From: Ruminococcaceae bacterium UBA1865 | Lineage (GTDB): Bacteria; Bacillota; Clostridia; Oscillospirales; Acutalibacteraceae | Length of the DNA: 14,373 bases | Assembly (NCBI GenBank): GCA_002338255.1 | Contig: DDHX01000012.1 | Span: 78,211 to 92,583 of the forward strand | Direction: 5' to 3' | Shown: in pieces, positions 1 to 7,628 of the stretch | Position numbering within the stretch: position 1 is the stretch's first letter | How the letters are laid out: every line of letters starts with the position of its first letter | Notes under the pieces: model-generated | Database searches by the model: none | What the model saw: the letters and a program-made list of their open reading frames with translations, nothing else | Told to the model about the DNA's origin: nothing | Position numbers and translations under genes: made by a program

Positions 1-763
1 CAGAGTAACCGCCGAATCCGGCCGCAAAATCCCGGGAATTCTAAATTCGACTTATCTTGATGGCGACGTAAAAGATTTGCTTGTTGACATCGGTGCCGTT
101 TGCAGAGAAGAAGTTTTTGCCTTGGGAATCCGAGTCGGGGACATGGTTACATTCAGCAGTGATTTTCAGGAATATGGAACTCAGGATACCTTTGCGGGCA
201 AAGCTTTTGATGACAGACTGGGATGCTATGTGCTTGCGGAGACAATGAAGCGCCTGATGAATGAAAAACTGCCGAATCAGCTGTATATGGCGGCGACCTC
301 AAGTGAAGAAGTTGGTCTAAGAGGCGGGAAAACGTCAGCCTACAAAATAAATCCCGATATTGTAATTGTGCTGGACGTGGCCTGCTGGGGAACGGAACTG
401 TGCAGAGATCATACCAATAACCGGCAAATCGGGCATGGCCCCATGCTGCTGCACTATGACAAAACGATGGTACCGTCTTCCCGGTTTCTGTCTTATATTC
501 AGACAATTGCCGATCAAAGCGGGATTGCACTGCAGCAGGATATGTTCAGCAATGGCGGAACAGACGGCGGTCAGGCGCACCTGATTCATGAAGGGGCTGT
601 ATGCGCCGTCCTTGGTATTCCACTGCGCTACGGCCATAGCCCTTACTCCATATGCAATAGCCGTGATGTGGATAGTCTGGTAAACTTATTGATAACAGTG
701 ATCAAAAGCTTAAATCGTAAGGCATACCTTTCGACCGTAAATTTTGCAGACAGGAGATTATAA
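1..763 (+). CDS. M42 family metallo-aminopeptidase, C-terminal part (5' end cut by window edge)
   Basis: The reading frame is open from base 2, so the gene starts upstream of the window; the first visible TTG (77) is not its start. About 253 residues are visible, against roughly 340-350 for the family, so about 100 residues including the first metal-binding His are missing. Visible M42 signatures are FDDR (first Asp codon 209-211, bridging metal ligand), SSEEVGLRG (nt 293-319, general-base Glu and metal Glu), VLDVA (Asp codon 374-376), GGTDGGQ (nt 554-574) and RYGHSP with the last metal His at 635-637. In most M42 enzymes the HSP is followed by a Glu-containing segment; here it reads HSPYSICN. 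The family removes N-terminal residues from peptides in the cytoplasm as large dinuclear-metal oligomers; substrate preference cannot be read from the sequence. The stop overlaps the start of the next gene by one base (TAATG), which points to translational coupling. Confidence 0.93.
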   Translation, partial: RVTAESGRKIPGILNSTYLDGDVKDLLVDIGAVCREEVFALGIRVGDMVTFSSDFQEYGTQDTFAGKAFDDRLGCYVLAETMKRLMNEKLPNQLYMAATSSEEVGLRGGKTSAYKINPDIVIVLDVACWGTELCRDHTNNRQIGHGPMLLHYDKTMVPSSRFLSYIQTIADQSGIALQQDMFSNGGTDGGQAHLIHEGAVCAVLGIPLRYGHSPYSICNSRDVDSLVNLLITVIKSLNRKAYLSTVNFADRRL

Positions 764-1938
764 TGACGGACTTTGATTATTTTCCGGATCGTTTTGCGGA
801 AAAATGCCGCAAATGGGACAAAGCCAAAATCGAAGAACATTTTGGCTCGGTCGGCAGCGACTATATTCCAATGTGGATTGCTGATATGGACTTTCAGGCT
901 CCGGAGCAATTGTTGAAAGAACTTCATCAGGCAGTTGATATCGGGGTATTTGGTTATACATATATTTATGATGAGTTTTATGATGCCGTCATTCGGTATT
1001 TTGAGCGCAATCATCACACTTCACCGCATAGGGAATGGATCACACTGTGCTACGGCACAGTGTCCACGCTCCATTACGCAGTACAGGCCTTTTGCACGAA
1101 GGGCGACAGCGTCATGATCAGCACGCCGGTTTATGATCCTTTTGCGCGCGCGGCAACTGCAGCAGGCGCAAACGTGATTGAAAATAAATTAATTGTGCAA
1201 GATAACCGCTACCAAATTGATTTTGAGTATTTTGAACAGCAGCTTCGGGAATATCACCCCAAGTTATATATGCTATGCAATCCTCATAACCCTTCCGGAC
1301 GAATCTGGAGTAGGGAAGAACTGGTTACCCTGATTACGCTGTGTGCAAAATACAATACAATTGTAATCGCAGATGAGGTCCACAGCGGTTTGATTTTTGA
1401 TGGAGTATACACTTCAACTCTTGAAACCGGAGAGGTTTTCGATAATGTGATACTGCTTTCTTCACCTAATAAACAGTATAATTTGGGTGGCTTGAAAACT
1501 TCTTACTCCATTATCCGCAATGAAGAATTGCGGAAAACTTTTCGTGACCGGCTTGTCAAAAATTCAATTACTTCACCAACTGTTTTCGGAATTATCGCTT
1601 TGATCACCTGCTACAATGAGGGAGAGGTATACACGCGTGAATGTATGAAATACTTATCTCGGAATTATCAATATGCCTGTGATTCGATTGATAAAGAAAT
1701 CCCGCGTTTGTCCTACATGGAAATGGAATCTTCTTATTTACTTTGGGTCAATATTCAAGATTCAAAAATGGACAGCGACACATTCACACATCGCCTCGCA
1801 CAGGAAACGGGGGTGCTGGTGGAAAGTGGCAATAATTTTGTTGGCAATGGAGAGGGATATATCCGCATCAATCTCGGAACACAGTTCAAAAATGTTAAAG
1901 AAGCGTTTCGCCGGATAGGTGACTTTGCAAATTCATAA
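763..1938 (+). CDS. patB: PatB/MalY-type PLP-dependent C-S lyase (cystathionine beta-lyase-like aminotransferase fold)
   Basis: A 391-residue class I/II aminotransferase-fold protein, full length for the MalY/PatB family. The N-terminal block with KWD (18-20) and MWIADMDF (37-44) is typical of this family rather than of true aminotransferases. NPHNPSGR (173-180) and ADEVHSG (203-209) hold the Asn and Asp that contact the PLP ring. K237 in SSPNKQYNLGGL is the predicted Schiff-base lysine, and R368 in YIRIN should bind the substrate carboxylate. Members cleave cystathionine, cysteine and S-conjugates to pyruvate, ammonia and a thiol; MalY of E. coli also acts as a regulator. Start: ATG 763 with AGGAGA at 752-757, five bases upstream. 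It is coupled to the M42 peptidase gene, so a role in degrading peptide-derived sulfur amino acids is a fair inference. The exact substrate is unknown. Confidence 0.92.
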   Translation: MTDFDYFPDRFAEKCRKWDKAKIEEHFGSVGSDYIPMWIADMDFQAPEQLLKELHQAVDIGVFGYTYIYDEFYDAVIRYFERNHHTSPHREWITLCYGTVSTLHYAVQAFCTKGDSVMISTPVYDPFARAATAAGANVIENKLIVQDNRYQIDFEYFEQQLREYHPKLYMLCNPHNPSGRIWSREELVTLITLCAKYNTIVIADEVHSGLIFDGVYTSTLETGEVFDNVILLSSPNKQYNLGGLKTSYSIIRNEELRKTFRDRLVKNSITSPTVFGIIALITCYNEGEVYTRECMKYLSRNYQYACDSIDKEIPRLSYMEMESSYLLWVNIQDSKMDSDTFTHRLAQETGVLVESGNNFVGNGEGYIRINLGTQFKNVKEAFRRIGDFANS

Positions 1939-1990
1939 GACTTGTGAGTATCAAAAGTCAGAGCATAATACAATCTGCTTTCGTGCATTA

Positions 1991-2042
1991 AAAAAGGTCA
2001 CCCCGTTGCAATCTGTTGGGATTACAGCGGGGTGACCTTTTT
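1991..2042. terminator. Strong, probably bidirectional intrinsic terminator
   Basis: Perfect 15-bp inverted repeat: arm 1991-2005 (AAAAAGGTCACCCCG) and arm 2028-2042. The 22-base loop can extend the helix with AATC/GATT pairing. The plus-strand transcript ends in a U run (2038-2042) and the minus-strand transcript would also end in U, so it can close both the M42/patB unit and the facing DUF1697 gene. Confidence 0.9.
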
Positions 2043-2138
2043 CTGCAATGGAATGAAATTCTATTACTGTTATTGCCGTGCTCAGCGCGTTATTAAGTTG
2101 ATTTCCGGATGGTCAAATTGTTCTGTGAAAACTTGACT

Positions 2139-2693
2139 TTACTCAAGAATACATTTGTAAATTTCTTCAACCGTATTCATATTCCTCGAAGTCAACCTGC
2201 TTTTATACTTTTTATTTCCAAGGACGTTGGAGCTAAATTTAGACTCCAAGGTGAAACCCTTAGGGACAACCCAAAAAGCTCCGTGCATAGACGGAAGAAA
2301 TTGCTCTTGCCGTACGTGAGGCATGGAATCAAAAAGATTACTCAATTCACTTAATAATTCTTTGTCGTCGCAGAACAGGAAGTAATTGTGGCATCCTTCC
2401 GGAACAGTGACGGACTGGGCGGCAGTATGTATTTCCATTATTTCTTTATTGCTGCGCAAAATGATGTGGGCTTCATAATTAAAATGTTCGCTCAATTCTT
2501 TTTCAATCGATGACTTCAATTCCTGTCCGTGACCGCTGCCTTCTGTTACGGAGATGACCACGTTTCCCGTAGCCAAAATTGTTCTGACATCTAAAAACCC
2601 CATTTCATGAAACACTGCTTTAAGGGCATCCATCTTTATTTTAATTCCGTTTACATTTATTCCGCGGAGAAACACACAATATTTATCTGCCAT
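2139..2693 (-). CDS. DUF1697 family protein
   Basis: A 184-residue protein with the DUF1697 hallmarks: an N-terminal FLRGINV (8-14) followed by a Met/Lys-rich helix, then VRTILATGNVVI (36-47), which matches the family pattern VRTxxxSGNVxF. The family is common in bacteria, cytoplasmic and without a settled biochemical role, so no function is assigned. The frame is open upstream to an ATG at 2735, but the internal ATG at 2693-2691 is preferred. It has GAGGA four bases upstream, and the conserved domain begins immediately after it, whereas the longer form has no ribosome binding site and adds a Lys/Arg/Gln-rich 14-residue tail unlike the family. It is a single-gene unit, divergent from kdp and convergent with patB. 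Confidence 0.85.
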   Translation of the reverse strand: MADKYCVFLRGINVNGIKIKMDALKAVFHEMGFLDVRTILATGNVVISVTEGSGHGQELKSSIEKELSEHFNYEAHIILRSNKEIMEIHTAAQSVTVPEGCHNYFLFCDDKELLSELSNLFDSMPHVRQEQFLPSMHGAFWVVPKGFTLESKFSSNVLGNKKYKSRLTSRNMNTVEEIYKCILE

Positions 2694-2844
2694 ATAATCC
2701 TCACTTTTTCGATTTGTCTTCTGCTTTCTTTGCATTTCAGCAATTCTAAATTTAATGATCTCACTTATTGATTCCTAAGGCAGCTGCTTTCAATAGAAAA
2801 CTGTACGGTTCCTCTTCGATTTTAATCCGAAAGAACTTATCCAC

Positions 2845-2873
2845 ATTATATTACATTTACTTTATGATATCAA
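2845..2873 (-). promoter_or_regulatory. Sigma-A-type promoter for the DUF1697 gene
   Basis: Read on the minus strand: TTGATA (2873-2868), 17-base spacer, TATAAT (2850-2845). This is a near-consensus housekeeping promoter. Transcription would begin near 2838, leaving an untranslated leader of about 145 bases before the ATG at 2693. Confidence 0.75.
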
Positions 2874-2902
2874 TTTTTAGAATCGCGAACGGTAAAGGCA
2901 TT

Positions 2903-2933
2903 GATTCAGCGCACCGGGCTTGTGAAGTGAATC
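2903..2933. repeat. Imperfect inverted repeat between the divergent promoters
   Basis: GATTCA (2903-2908) pairs with TGAATC (2928-2933). Inside it CAC (2912-2914) can pair with GTG (2922-2924), with a symmetrical three-base internal loop on each side. A T5 run follows at 2935-2939. It lies upstream of the predicted kdp start site and outside the DUF1697 transcript, so an operator is as likely as an RNA hairpin. No function is shown. Confidence 0.35.
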
Positions 2934-2968
2934 GTTTTTAAAAAGTATTCAGGATATCATTTTTTTGT

Positions 2969-2990
2969 AATCTTAATACAATCTTAATAC
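2969..2990 (+). promoter_or_regulatory. Tandem 11-bp direct repeat, putative KdpE operator
   Basis: AATCTTAATAC occurs twice back to back (2969-2979 and 2980-2990) with no mismatch. An 11-bp repeat period, one helical turn, is the usual layout for OmpR/PhoB-family winged-helix regulators, which bind head-to-tail to direct repeats. The repeat ends where the -35 of the kdp promoter would lie. KdpE, encoded in the same operon, is the obvious candidate protein; this link is inferred. Confidence 0.65.
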
Positions 2991-3017
2991 GTCCAAGCTA
3001 TCTTCTAACACTATACT
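2989..3017 (+). promoter_or_regulatory. Predicted activator-dependent promoter of kdpFABCDE
   Basis: A good -10 (TATACT, 3012-3017) has no recognisable -35 at the expected place (2989-2994 reads ACGTCC). The direct repeat abuts and slightly overlaps this position, spanning about -55 to -34 from a start near 3024. This arrangement is typical of promoters switched on by an OmpR-family activator. The leader to kdpF would be about 44 bases. No c-di-AMP (ydaO-type) riboswitch fold was recognised there. Confidence 0.6.
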
Positions 3018-3067
3018 TATTCTGATTGTGCTAAACTCAGTAATGCACAAATGAAAGGGTGGTAGAT

Positions 3068-3157
3068 ATGCAAATTGCAATCGGAATAATCGGATTAGTA
3101 GCCGTAATGATACTTGGCTATTTATTTGTTATTTTATTTAGGAGGGACGAAAAATGA
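3068..3157 (+). CDS. kdpF: KdpF, small membrane subunit of the K+-transporting ATPase
   Basis: A 29-codon gene directly upstream of kdpA. The product begins [13 protein letters not shown], continues [11 protein letters not shown] and ends RRDEK: one hydrophobic helix (about residues 3-24) with a positively charged C-terminus. The length equals E. coli KdpF (29 residues), and the LGYL segment recurs in that protein. In E. coli KdpF sits in the membrane and stabilises the KdpFABC complex. Start: ATG 3068, with a weak GGGTGG site (3058-3063) upstream. Its stop overlaps kdpA by four bases (ATGA, 3154-3157). The Arg-Arg codons AGG AGG (3140-3145) near its end double as the kdpA ribosome binding site, so kdpF translation must pass through it. 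Confidence 0.87.
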   Translation: MQIAIGIIGLVAVMILGYLFVILFRRDEK

Positions 3158-4893
3158 GTAGTACAGTTGTGCAGTGTATTTTGTACCTTGTTGTTTTGGT
3201 ATTGCTTGCCATTCCGCTTGGCGCATATATCGGCAAAATTATGAATGGAGAAAAAGTTTTATTGTCCAAAGTAGTTGCGCCCGTGGAAAATATAACTTAT
3301 CGAATATTAAAAGTGGATAAAGATGAGCAGATGACAGCAAAAAAGTACGGCATCAGTGCCATTCTGTTCAGTTTGTTCAGCATTATTGTACTGTTTTTGC
3401 TGCATTTGCTTCAGGGATTTTTGCCCCTGAATCCTCAATCAATGTCCGGAACTTCATGGGACCTTGCTTTTAACAGTGCAGTGAGCTTTGCCACAAATAC
3501 CAATTGGCAGGCGTATTCCGGTGAAAGCTCATTAAGCTATTTCACGCAAATGATCGGGCTCACAGTGCAGAACTTTGCCTCGGCGGCTGTTGGAATAGCC
3601 GTACTGTTTGCTTTGATCCGCGGATTTATTAAAGTAAAAGAACCAGGGCTGGGCAGCTTTTGGACGGACGTAACCAGAATAATACTGTATATTTTAATTC
3701 CGCTTTCGTTGATTGTCTCAATTGCTTTGGTTTCACAGGGAGTAATACAGAACTTTTCATCATATCAAACTGCCTCCCTTGTACAGCCAATTACTCTGCC
3801 GGATGGTACGGTGGTAACGGAGCAGGTTATTCCACAGGGTCCGGCGGCAAGTCAGGTTGCGATTAAGCAGCTGGGCACCAATGGCGGCGGCTTCTTTGGT
3901 GCCAACTCCGCACATCCGTTTGAAAATCCAACGCCTCTTTCAAACTTAATCGAGATGCTCTCTATTTTATTGATTCCGGCAGCGCTTTGCTTTACTTTCG
4001 GGCGAAATGTTAAGGACAAACGACAGGGCGTTGCGATTTTTCTCGCGATGTTTATTATGCTTGGCACGGCGCTTGCCGTAATAGCGATCAGTGAATCCTC
4101 CGCCACACCGCAGCTGATGCAGAATGGTGCGGTTAATGTATCCACCATTGCACAGGCAGGCGGTAACATGGAGGGGAAAGAAACGCGCTTCGGCATTGCG
4201 TCTTCCAGCACATGGGCGGCCTTTACAACAGCAGCTTCAAATGGCTCGGTTAACTCCATGCATGACAGCTATACGCCAATTGGCGGTATGGTGACCATGC
4301 TTTTAATGCAGCTTGGAGAGGTAGTATTCGGTGGTGTCGGATGCGGCCTGTACGGCATGATTGGTTTTGCCATTCTCGCGGTATTCATTGCGGGCTTGAT
4401 GGTTGGACGAACACCGGAATACCTGGGCAAAAAAATTGAGCCCTATGAAATGCGGATGGCGGTATTGGTGTGCCTGGCAACTCCTGTCGCCATTTTAATC
4501 GGCAGCGGAATTGCAACCGCGCTGCCGCAGATTACGCAAAGTCTGAATAATACGGGTGCTCACGGATTTTCTGAAATATTATACGCTTATTCATCGGCGG
4601 GTGGAAATAACGGTTCCGCGTTTGCGGGATTTAACGCCAACACAGTATTTATCAATGTATCCACAGGGCTTATCATGCTTTTCGCGCGTTTTGTACCAAT
4701 GATGGCAACGCTGGCGATTGCGGGATCCCTTGTTCAGAAGAAAAGAGTTGCCGTCAGTGCGGGTACCCTGCCGACTCATGACGCCATGTTTATTGGCCTT
4801 CTGATCTTTGTAGTACTGCTGATTGGTGCGCTTAGCTTTTTCCCAGCGTTGGCGCTTGGCCCGATCGCAGAATACTTTCAGATGTTAGGATAG
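3154..4893 (+). CDS. kdpA: KdpA, K+-binding and translocating subunit of the Kdp ATPase
   Basis: A 579-residue polytopic membrane protein, slightly longer than E. coli KdpA (557). KdpA is related to potassium channels and carries the ion through four pore-loop motifs, all present: [11 protein letters not shown] (114-124, with Q119 matching the filter glutamine), [15 protein letters not shown] (241-255), [14 protein letters not shown] (358-371) and [11 protein letters not shown] (483-493). The segment [13 protein letters not shown] (418-430) is another strong KdpA signature. About ten hydrophobic helices are visible, the first at residues 4-25. Start: ATG 3154 with AGGAGG at 3140-3145, inside kdpF. 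It works with KdpB in the cytoplasmic membrane to import K+ under potassium limitation. Confidence 0.98.
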   Translation: MSSTVVQCILYLVVLVLLAIPLGAYIGKIMNGEKVLLSKVVAPVENITYRILKVDKDEQMTAKKYGISAILFSLFSIIVLFLLHLLQGFLPLNPQSMSGTSWDLAFNSAVSFATNTNWQAYSGESSLSYFTQMIGLTVQNFASAAVGIAVLFALIRGFIKVKEPGLGSFWTDVTRIILYILIPLSLIVSIALVSQGVIQNFSSYQTASLVQPITLPDGTVVTEQVIPQGPAASQVAIKQLGTNGGGFFGANSAHPFENPTPLSNLIEMLSILLIPAALCFTFGRNVKDKRQGVAIFLAMFIMLGTALAVIAISESSATPQLMQNGAVNVSTIAQAGGNMEGKETRFGIASSSTWAAFTTAASNGSVNSMHDSYTPIGGMVTMLLMQLGEVVFGGVGCGLYGMIGFAILAVFIAGLMVGRTPEYLGKKIEPYEMRMAVLVCLATPVAILIGSGIATALPQITQSLNNTGAHGFSEILYAYSSAGGNNGSAFAGFNANTVFINVSTGLIMLFARFVPMMATLAIAGSLVQKKRVAVSAGTLPTHDAMFIGLLIFVVLLIGALSFFPALALGPIAEYFQMLG

Positions 4894-4906
4894 GAGGAAA
4901 TCACAA

Positions 4907-6985
4907 ATGTCTGTTCAAAAAAACAATAAAAAAAGTGGATTCGCAGATAAGCAGATGCTGCTGCGTGCTATAAAGGATTCATTTATAAAGCTGAATCCAA
5001 AGGTTCAGCTGCAAAACCCGGTTATGCTCGTCGTATATATCGCGGCAATATTAACAACCGGGTTGTTCATCCTTTCACTGTTTGGTATTCGTGATGCAAA
5101 ACCAAACTTTACTTTGGGGATTTCTATTATTTTATGGTTTACCGTACTGTTTGCTAATTTTGCAGAAGCAATTGCGGAAGGACGTGGCAAGGCACAGGCA
5201 GATGCACTGCGCGCCGCAAAAAAAGATGTGGAAGCAAGCAAAATACCGTCTTTGGAAGAACGCGAGAACGTCACCAAGATTTCTTCCGCGCAGTTAAAAA
5301 AAGGCGATCTTGTCATCGTTTTCGTGGGAGAACAAATTCCTGCTGACGGCGAGGTCATAGACGGCGCGGCGTCGGTGGACGAAAGCGCCATTACGGGTGA
5401 ATCCGCACCGGTCATCCGGGAGAGCGGCGGCGACCGCAGTGCGGTGACAGGCGGCACCACCGTCATTTCCGACTGGCTTGTCATTCGGGTTACCAGCGAG
5501 GCGGGAGAAAGTTTTTTGGATAAGATGATCGCAATGGTGGAAGGCGCGTCCCGTAAAAAAACGCCGAATGAAATCGCTTTGCAGATTTTTCTGGTTGCGC
5601 TTACCATTATCTTCCTGCTTGTTACCCTTGCGCTGTATCCTTATTCAGCTTTCTCCGCCGCACAGGCAGGGAAGGTGAATAACACCTCGGTTACCGCTCT
5701 GGTTGCGCTTCTTGTTTGCCTTGCACCAACCACAATCGGGGCACTTCTCTCCTCAATCGGTATTGCGGGCATGAGCCGGTTGAATCAGGCCAATGTATTG
5801 GCGATGAGTGGAAGAGCAATTGAGGCGGCTGGTGACGTGGATATCCTGATGCTGGATAAAACAGGAACCATCACATTAGGCAACCGCCAGGCCTGCGAAT
5901 TTGTGCCCGTAGACGGCGTGGACAAAAAAGAACTGGCGGACGCCGCTCAACTTTCCTCCCTTGCCGATGAAACGCCGGAAGGCAGAAGCGTTGTCGTTCT
6001 TGCAAAAGAACAGTTCGGCATTCGCGGAAGAAATATGAGCGACCTTAATGCACAGTTTATTCCGTTTACCGCAAAGACAAGAATGAGCGGTGTAGATTTT
6101 ACGGGGAATGAAGTCCGCAAAGGCGCTGCGGAGGCTGTAAAAAATTATGTACTTGAAAAAGGCGGCACTTACAGCGAAGAATGTGAAGAAGCGGTCAAAC
6201 ACATCTCAAATCAGGGAGGCACGCCCCTCGTTGTTGCTAAAAACGGCAAAGTCTTGGGCGTCATTCATTTAAAAGATATTATTAAAAAAGGCGTAAAAGA
6301 AAAATTCGCCGACTTGCGCAAAATGGGTATTAAAACAATTATGATTACAGGTGACAATCCATTGACTGCGGCTGCCATTGCCGCTGAAGCGGGAGTAGAT
6401 GACTTTCTGGCGGAAGCTACCCCGGAGGGTAAGCTGAAAATGATTCGCGATTTCCAGCAGCAGGGGCATTTGGTCGCGATGACAGGCGACGGAACAAACG
6501 ACGCCCCCGCACTCGCTCAGGCGGATGTGGCGGTTGCCATGAACACAGGAACACAGGCCGCAAAAGAAGCCGGAAACATGGTGGACCTCGATTCCTCCCC
6601 GACGAAGCTGATTGACATTGTGCGAATCGGTAAGCAACTGCTGATGACCAGAGGCTCGCTCACAACATTCAGTATTGCAAATGACCTTGCCAAGTATTTT
6701 GCTATTATTCCCGCACTGTTTATGACCATGTACCCGGGATTGGCAGCCCTCAATATCATGGGGCTCCATAGCGCCGAGAGCGCAATTTTTTCCGCGATCA
6801 TTTACAATGCACTCATTATCGTGGCTTTGATTCCCCTTGCGTTAAAGGGTGTAAAATATCGGGAAGTTACGGCGGGCAAACTGCTCTCGCGCAATCTGTT
6901 GATTTATGGACTTGGCGGCATTATTGCTCCGTTCATCGCCGTCAAACTAATTGATATGCTGATTGTGGCAATTGGGCTTGTATAA
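4907..6985 (+). CDS. kdpB: KdpB, catalytic P-type ATPase subunit of the Kdp K+ pump
   Basis: A 692-residue P-type ATPase of the Kdp subclass, full length. Motifs in order: actuator TGES (163-166), membrane motif [15 protein letters not shown] (271-285), phosphorylation site DKTGT with D317, nucleotide-domain segments [10 protein letters not shown] (354-363) and KGAA (405-408), [10 protein letters not shown] (479-488), and hinge [15 protein letters not shown] (526-540). D593 and K596 in ANDLAKYF match the membrane Asp/Lys pair used for coupling in E. coli KdpB. S166 corresponds to the TGES serine whose phosphorylation inhibits the E. coli pump. Start: ATG 4907 with AGGAGG at 4892-4897, overlapping the end of kdpA. 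It hydrolyses ATP to drive K+ through KdpA. Confidence 0.98.
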   Translation: MSVQKNNKKSGFADKQMLLRAIKDSFIKLNPKVQLQNPVMLVVYIAAILTTGLFILSLFGIRDAKPNFTLGISIILWFTVLFANFAEAIAEGRGKAQADALRAAKKDVEASKIPSLEERENVTKISSAQLKKGDLVIVFVGEQIPADGEVIDGAASVDESAITGESAPVIRESGGDRSAVTGGTTVISDWLVIRVTSEAGESFLDKMIAMVEGASRKKTPNEIALQIFLVALTIIFLLVTLALYPYSAFSAAQAGKVNNTSVTALVALLVCLAPTTIGALLSSIGIAGMSRLNQANVLAMSGRAIEAAGDVDILMLDKTGTITLGNRQACEFVPVDGVDKKELADAAQLSSLADETPEGRSVVVLAKEQFGIRGRNMSDLNAQFIPFTAKTRMSGVDFTGNEVRKGAAEAVKNYVLEKGGTYSEECEEAVKHISNQGGTPLVVAKNGKVLGVIHLKDIIKKGVKEKFADLRKMGIKTIMITGDNPLTAAAIAAEAGVDDFLAEATPEGKLKMIRDFQQQGHLVAMTGDGTNDAPALAQADVAVAMNTGTQAAKEAGNMVDLDSSPTKLIDIVRIGKQLLMTRGSLTTFSIANDLAKYFAIIPALFMTMYPGLAALNIMGLHSAESAIFSAIIYNALIIVALIPLALKGVKYREVTAGKLLSRNLLIYGLGGIIAPFIAVKLIDMLIVAIGLV

Positions 6986-7005
6986 GCCGGAAAGGGTTGA
7001 TAACC

Positions 7006-7614
7006 ATGATGAAATCCATTAAATCCCTTGCGCCGAAAGCGCTGATTTTTCTTTTGATCTTAACATTGCTTTGCGGGGTGATTTATCCGCTGACCGTTAC
7101 AGGTATCTCACAGCTCTTTTTTCCAAAACAGGCAAACGGAAGTCTGATTGAGGTAAACGGCAAAAAATACGGCAGTGAACTGCTGGCTCAACAGTTTACC
7201 GGCAATCAATATATGTGGGGACGCGTCATGAAGCTCGATGTCAGCACATTTAAAGATAAAAACGGTAAAACTCTGATGTATGCGGCTCCTTCCAACTTAA
7301 GCCCTGCAAGCGATGAATATAAGAAGCTGATTGCGGAGCGTGTGGCAAAAATAAAAGCCGCGAATCCCGACAAAGGGAACACGCCTATCCCTGAAGATTT
7401 GGTAACCGGTTCCGGCAGCGGGCTGGACCCTCACATTTCTCCTGCCGCCGCGCAGTACCAAGTTGAACGAATTGCAAAAGCAAGGGGTATTTCTGCTGAC
7501 AAAGTGAATACCATTGTGCTACAATATACCAATAAGAAGCTGCTGGGTGTTTTTGGAGAAGAAACCGTCAATGTATTGCAGGTGAATCTTGCGCTTGATG
7601 GAATTTTAAAATAA
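7006..7614 (+). CDS. kdpC: KdpC, accessory subunit of the Kdp K+ pump
   Basis: A 202-residue protein with one N-terminal membrane helix (about 12-34) and an extracellular domain, as in all KdpC. Recognisable segments are PKQANGSL (40-47), GSELLAQQFTG (56-66), LVTGSGSGLDPHISPAAA (132-149) and VNVLQVNLALD (188-198). The E. coli-type GRPSA segment is replaced by GRVMKLDVSTFKDKNGK (72-88), a form I associate from memory with clostridial KdpC, so it is a lineage trait rather than a defect. KdpC stabilises the complex and assists nucleotide binding by KdpB. The frame is open from a TTG at 6997, but ATG 7006 is chosen because GGAAAGGG (6989-6996) lies nine bases upstream; ATG 7009 is also possible. 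Confidence 0.95.
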   Translation: MMKSIKSLAPKALIFLLILTLLCGVIYPLTVTGISQLFFPKQANGSLIEVNGKKYGSELLAQQFTGNQYMWGRVMKLDVSTFKDKNGKTLMYAAPSNLSPASDEYKKLIAERVAKIKAANPDKGNTPIPEDLVTGSGSGLDPHISPAAAQYQVERIAKARGISADKVNTIVLQYTNKKLLGVFGEETVNVLQVNLALDGILK

Positions 7615-7628
7615 ACGGGGTGAACGGC

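Noticed and set aside
3018..3067. Possible c-di-AMP (ydaO-type) riboswitch upstream of kdp
   Set aside because: The predicted leader is only about 44 bases, far too short, and no ydaO-like conserved blocks were recognised in the wider upstream region.
5005..5607. Long minus-strand open frame inside kdpB, and similar antisense frames in kdpA, kdpD and the M20 gene
   Set aside because: They mirror the codon pattern of strongly supported genes on the opposite strand, lack ribosome binding sites and resemble no protein family.
7072..7260. KdpC lacking the E. coli-type GRPS segment, considered as a damaged gene
   Set aside because: The frame is intact, all other KdpC signatures are present, and the alternative GRVMKLDVSTF form is what I recall from clostridial KdpC proteins.
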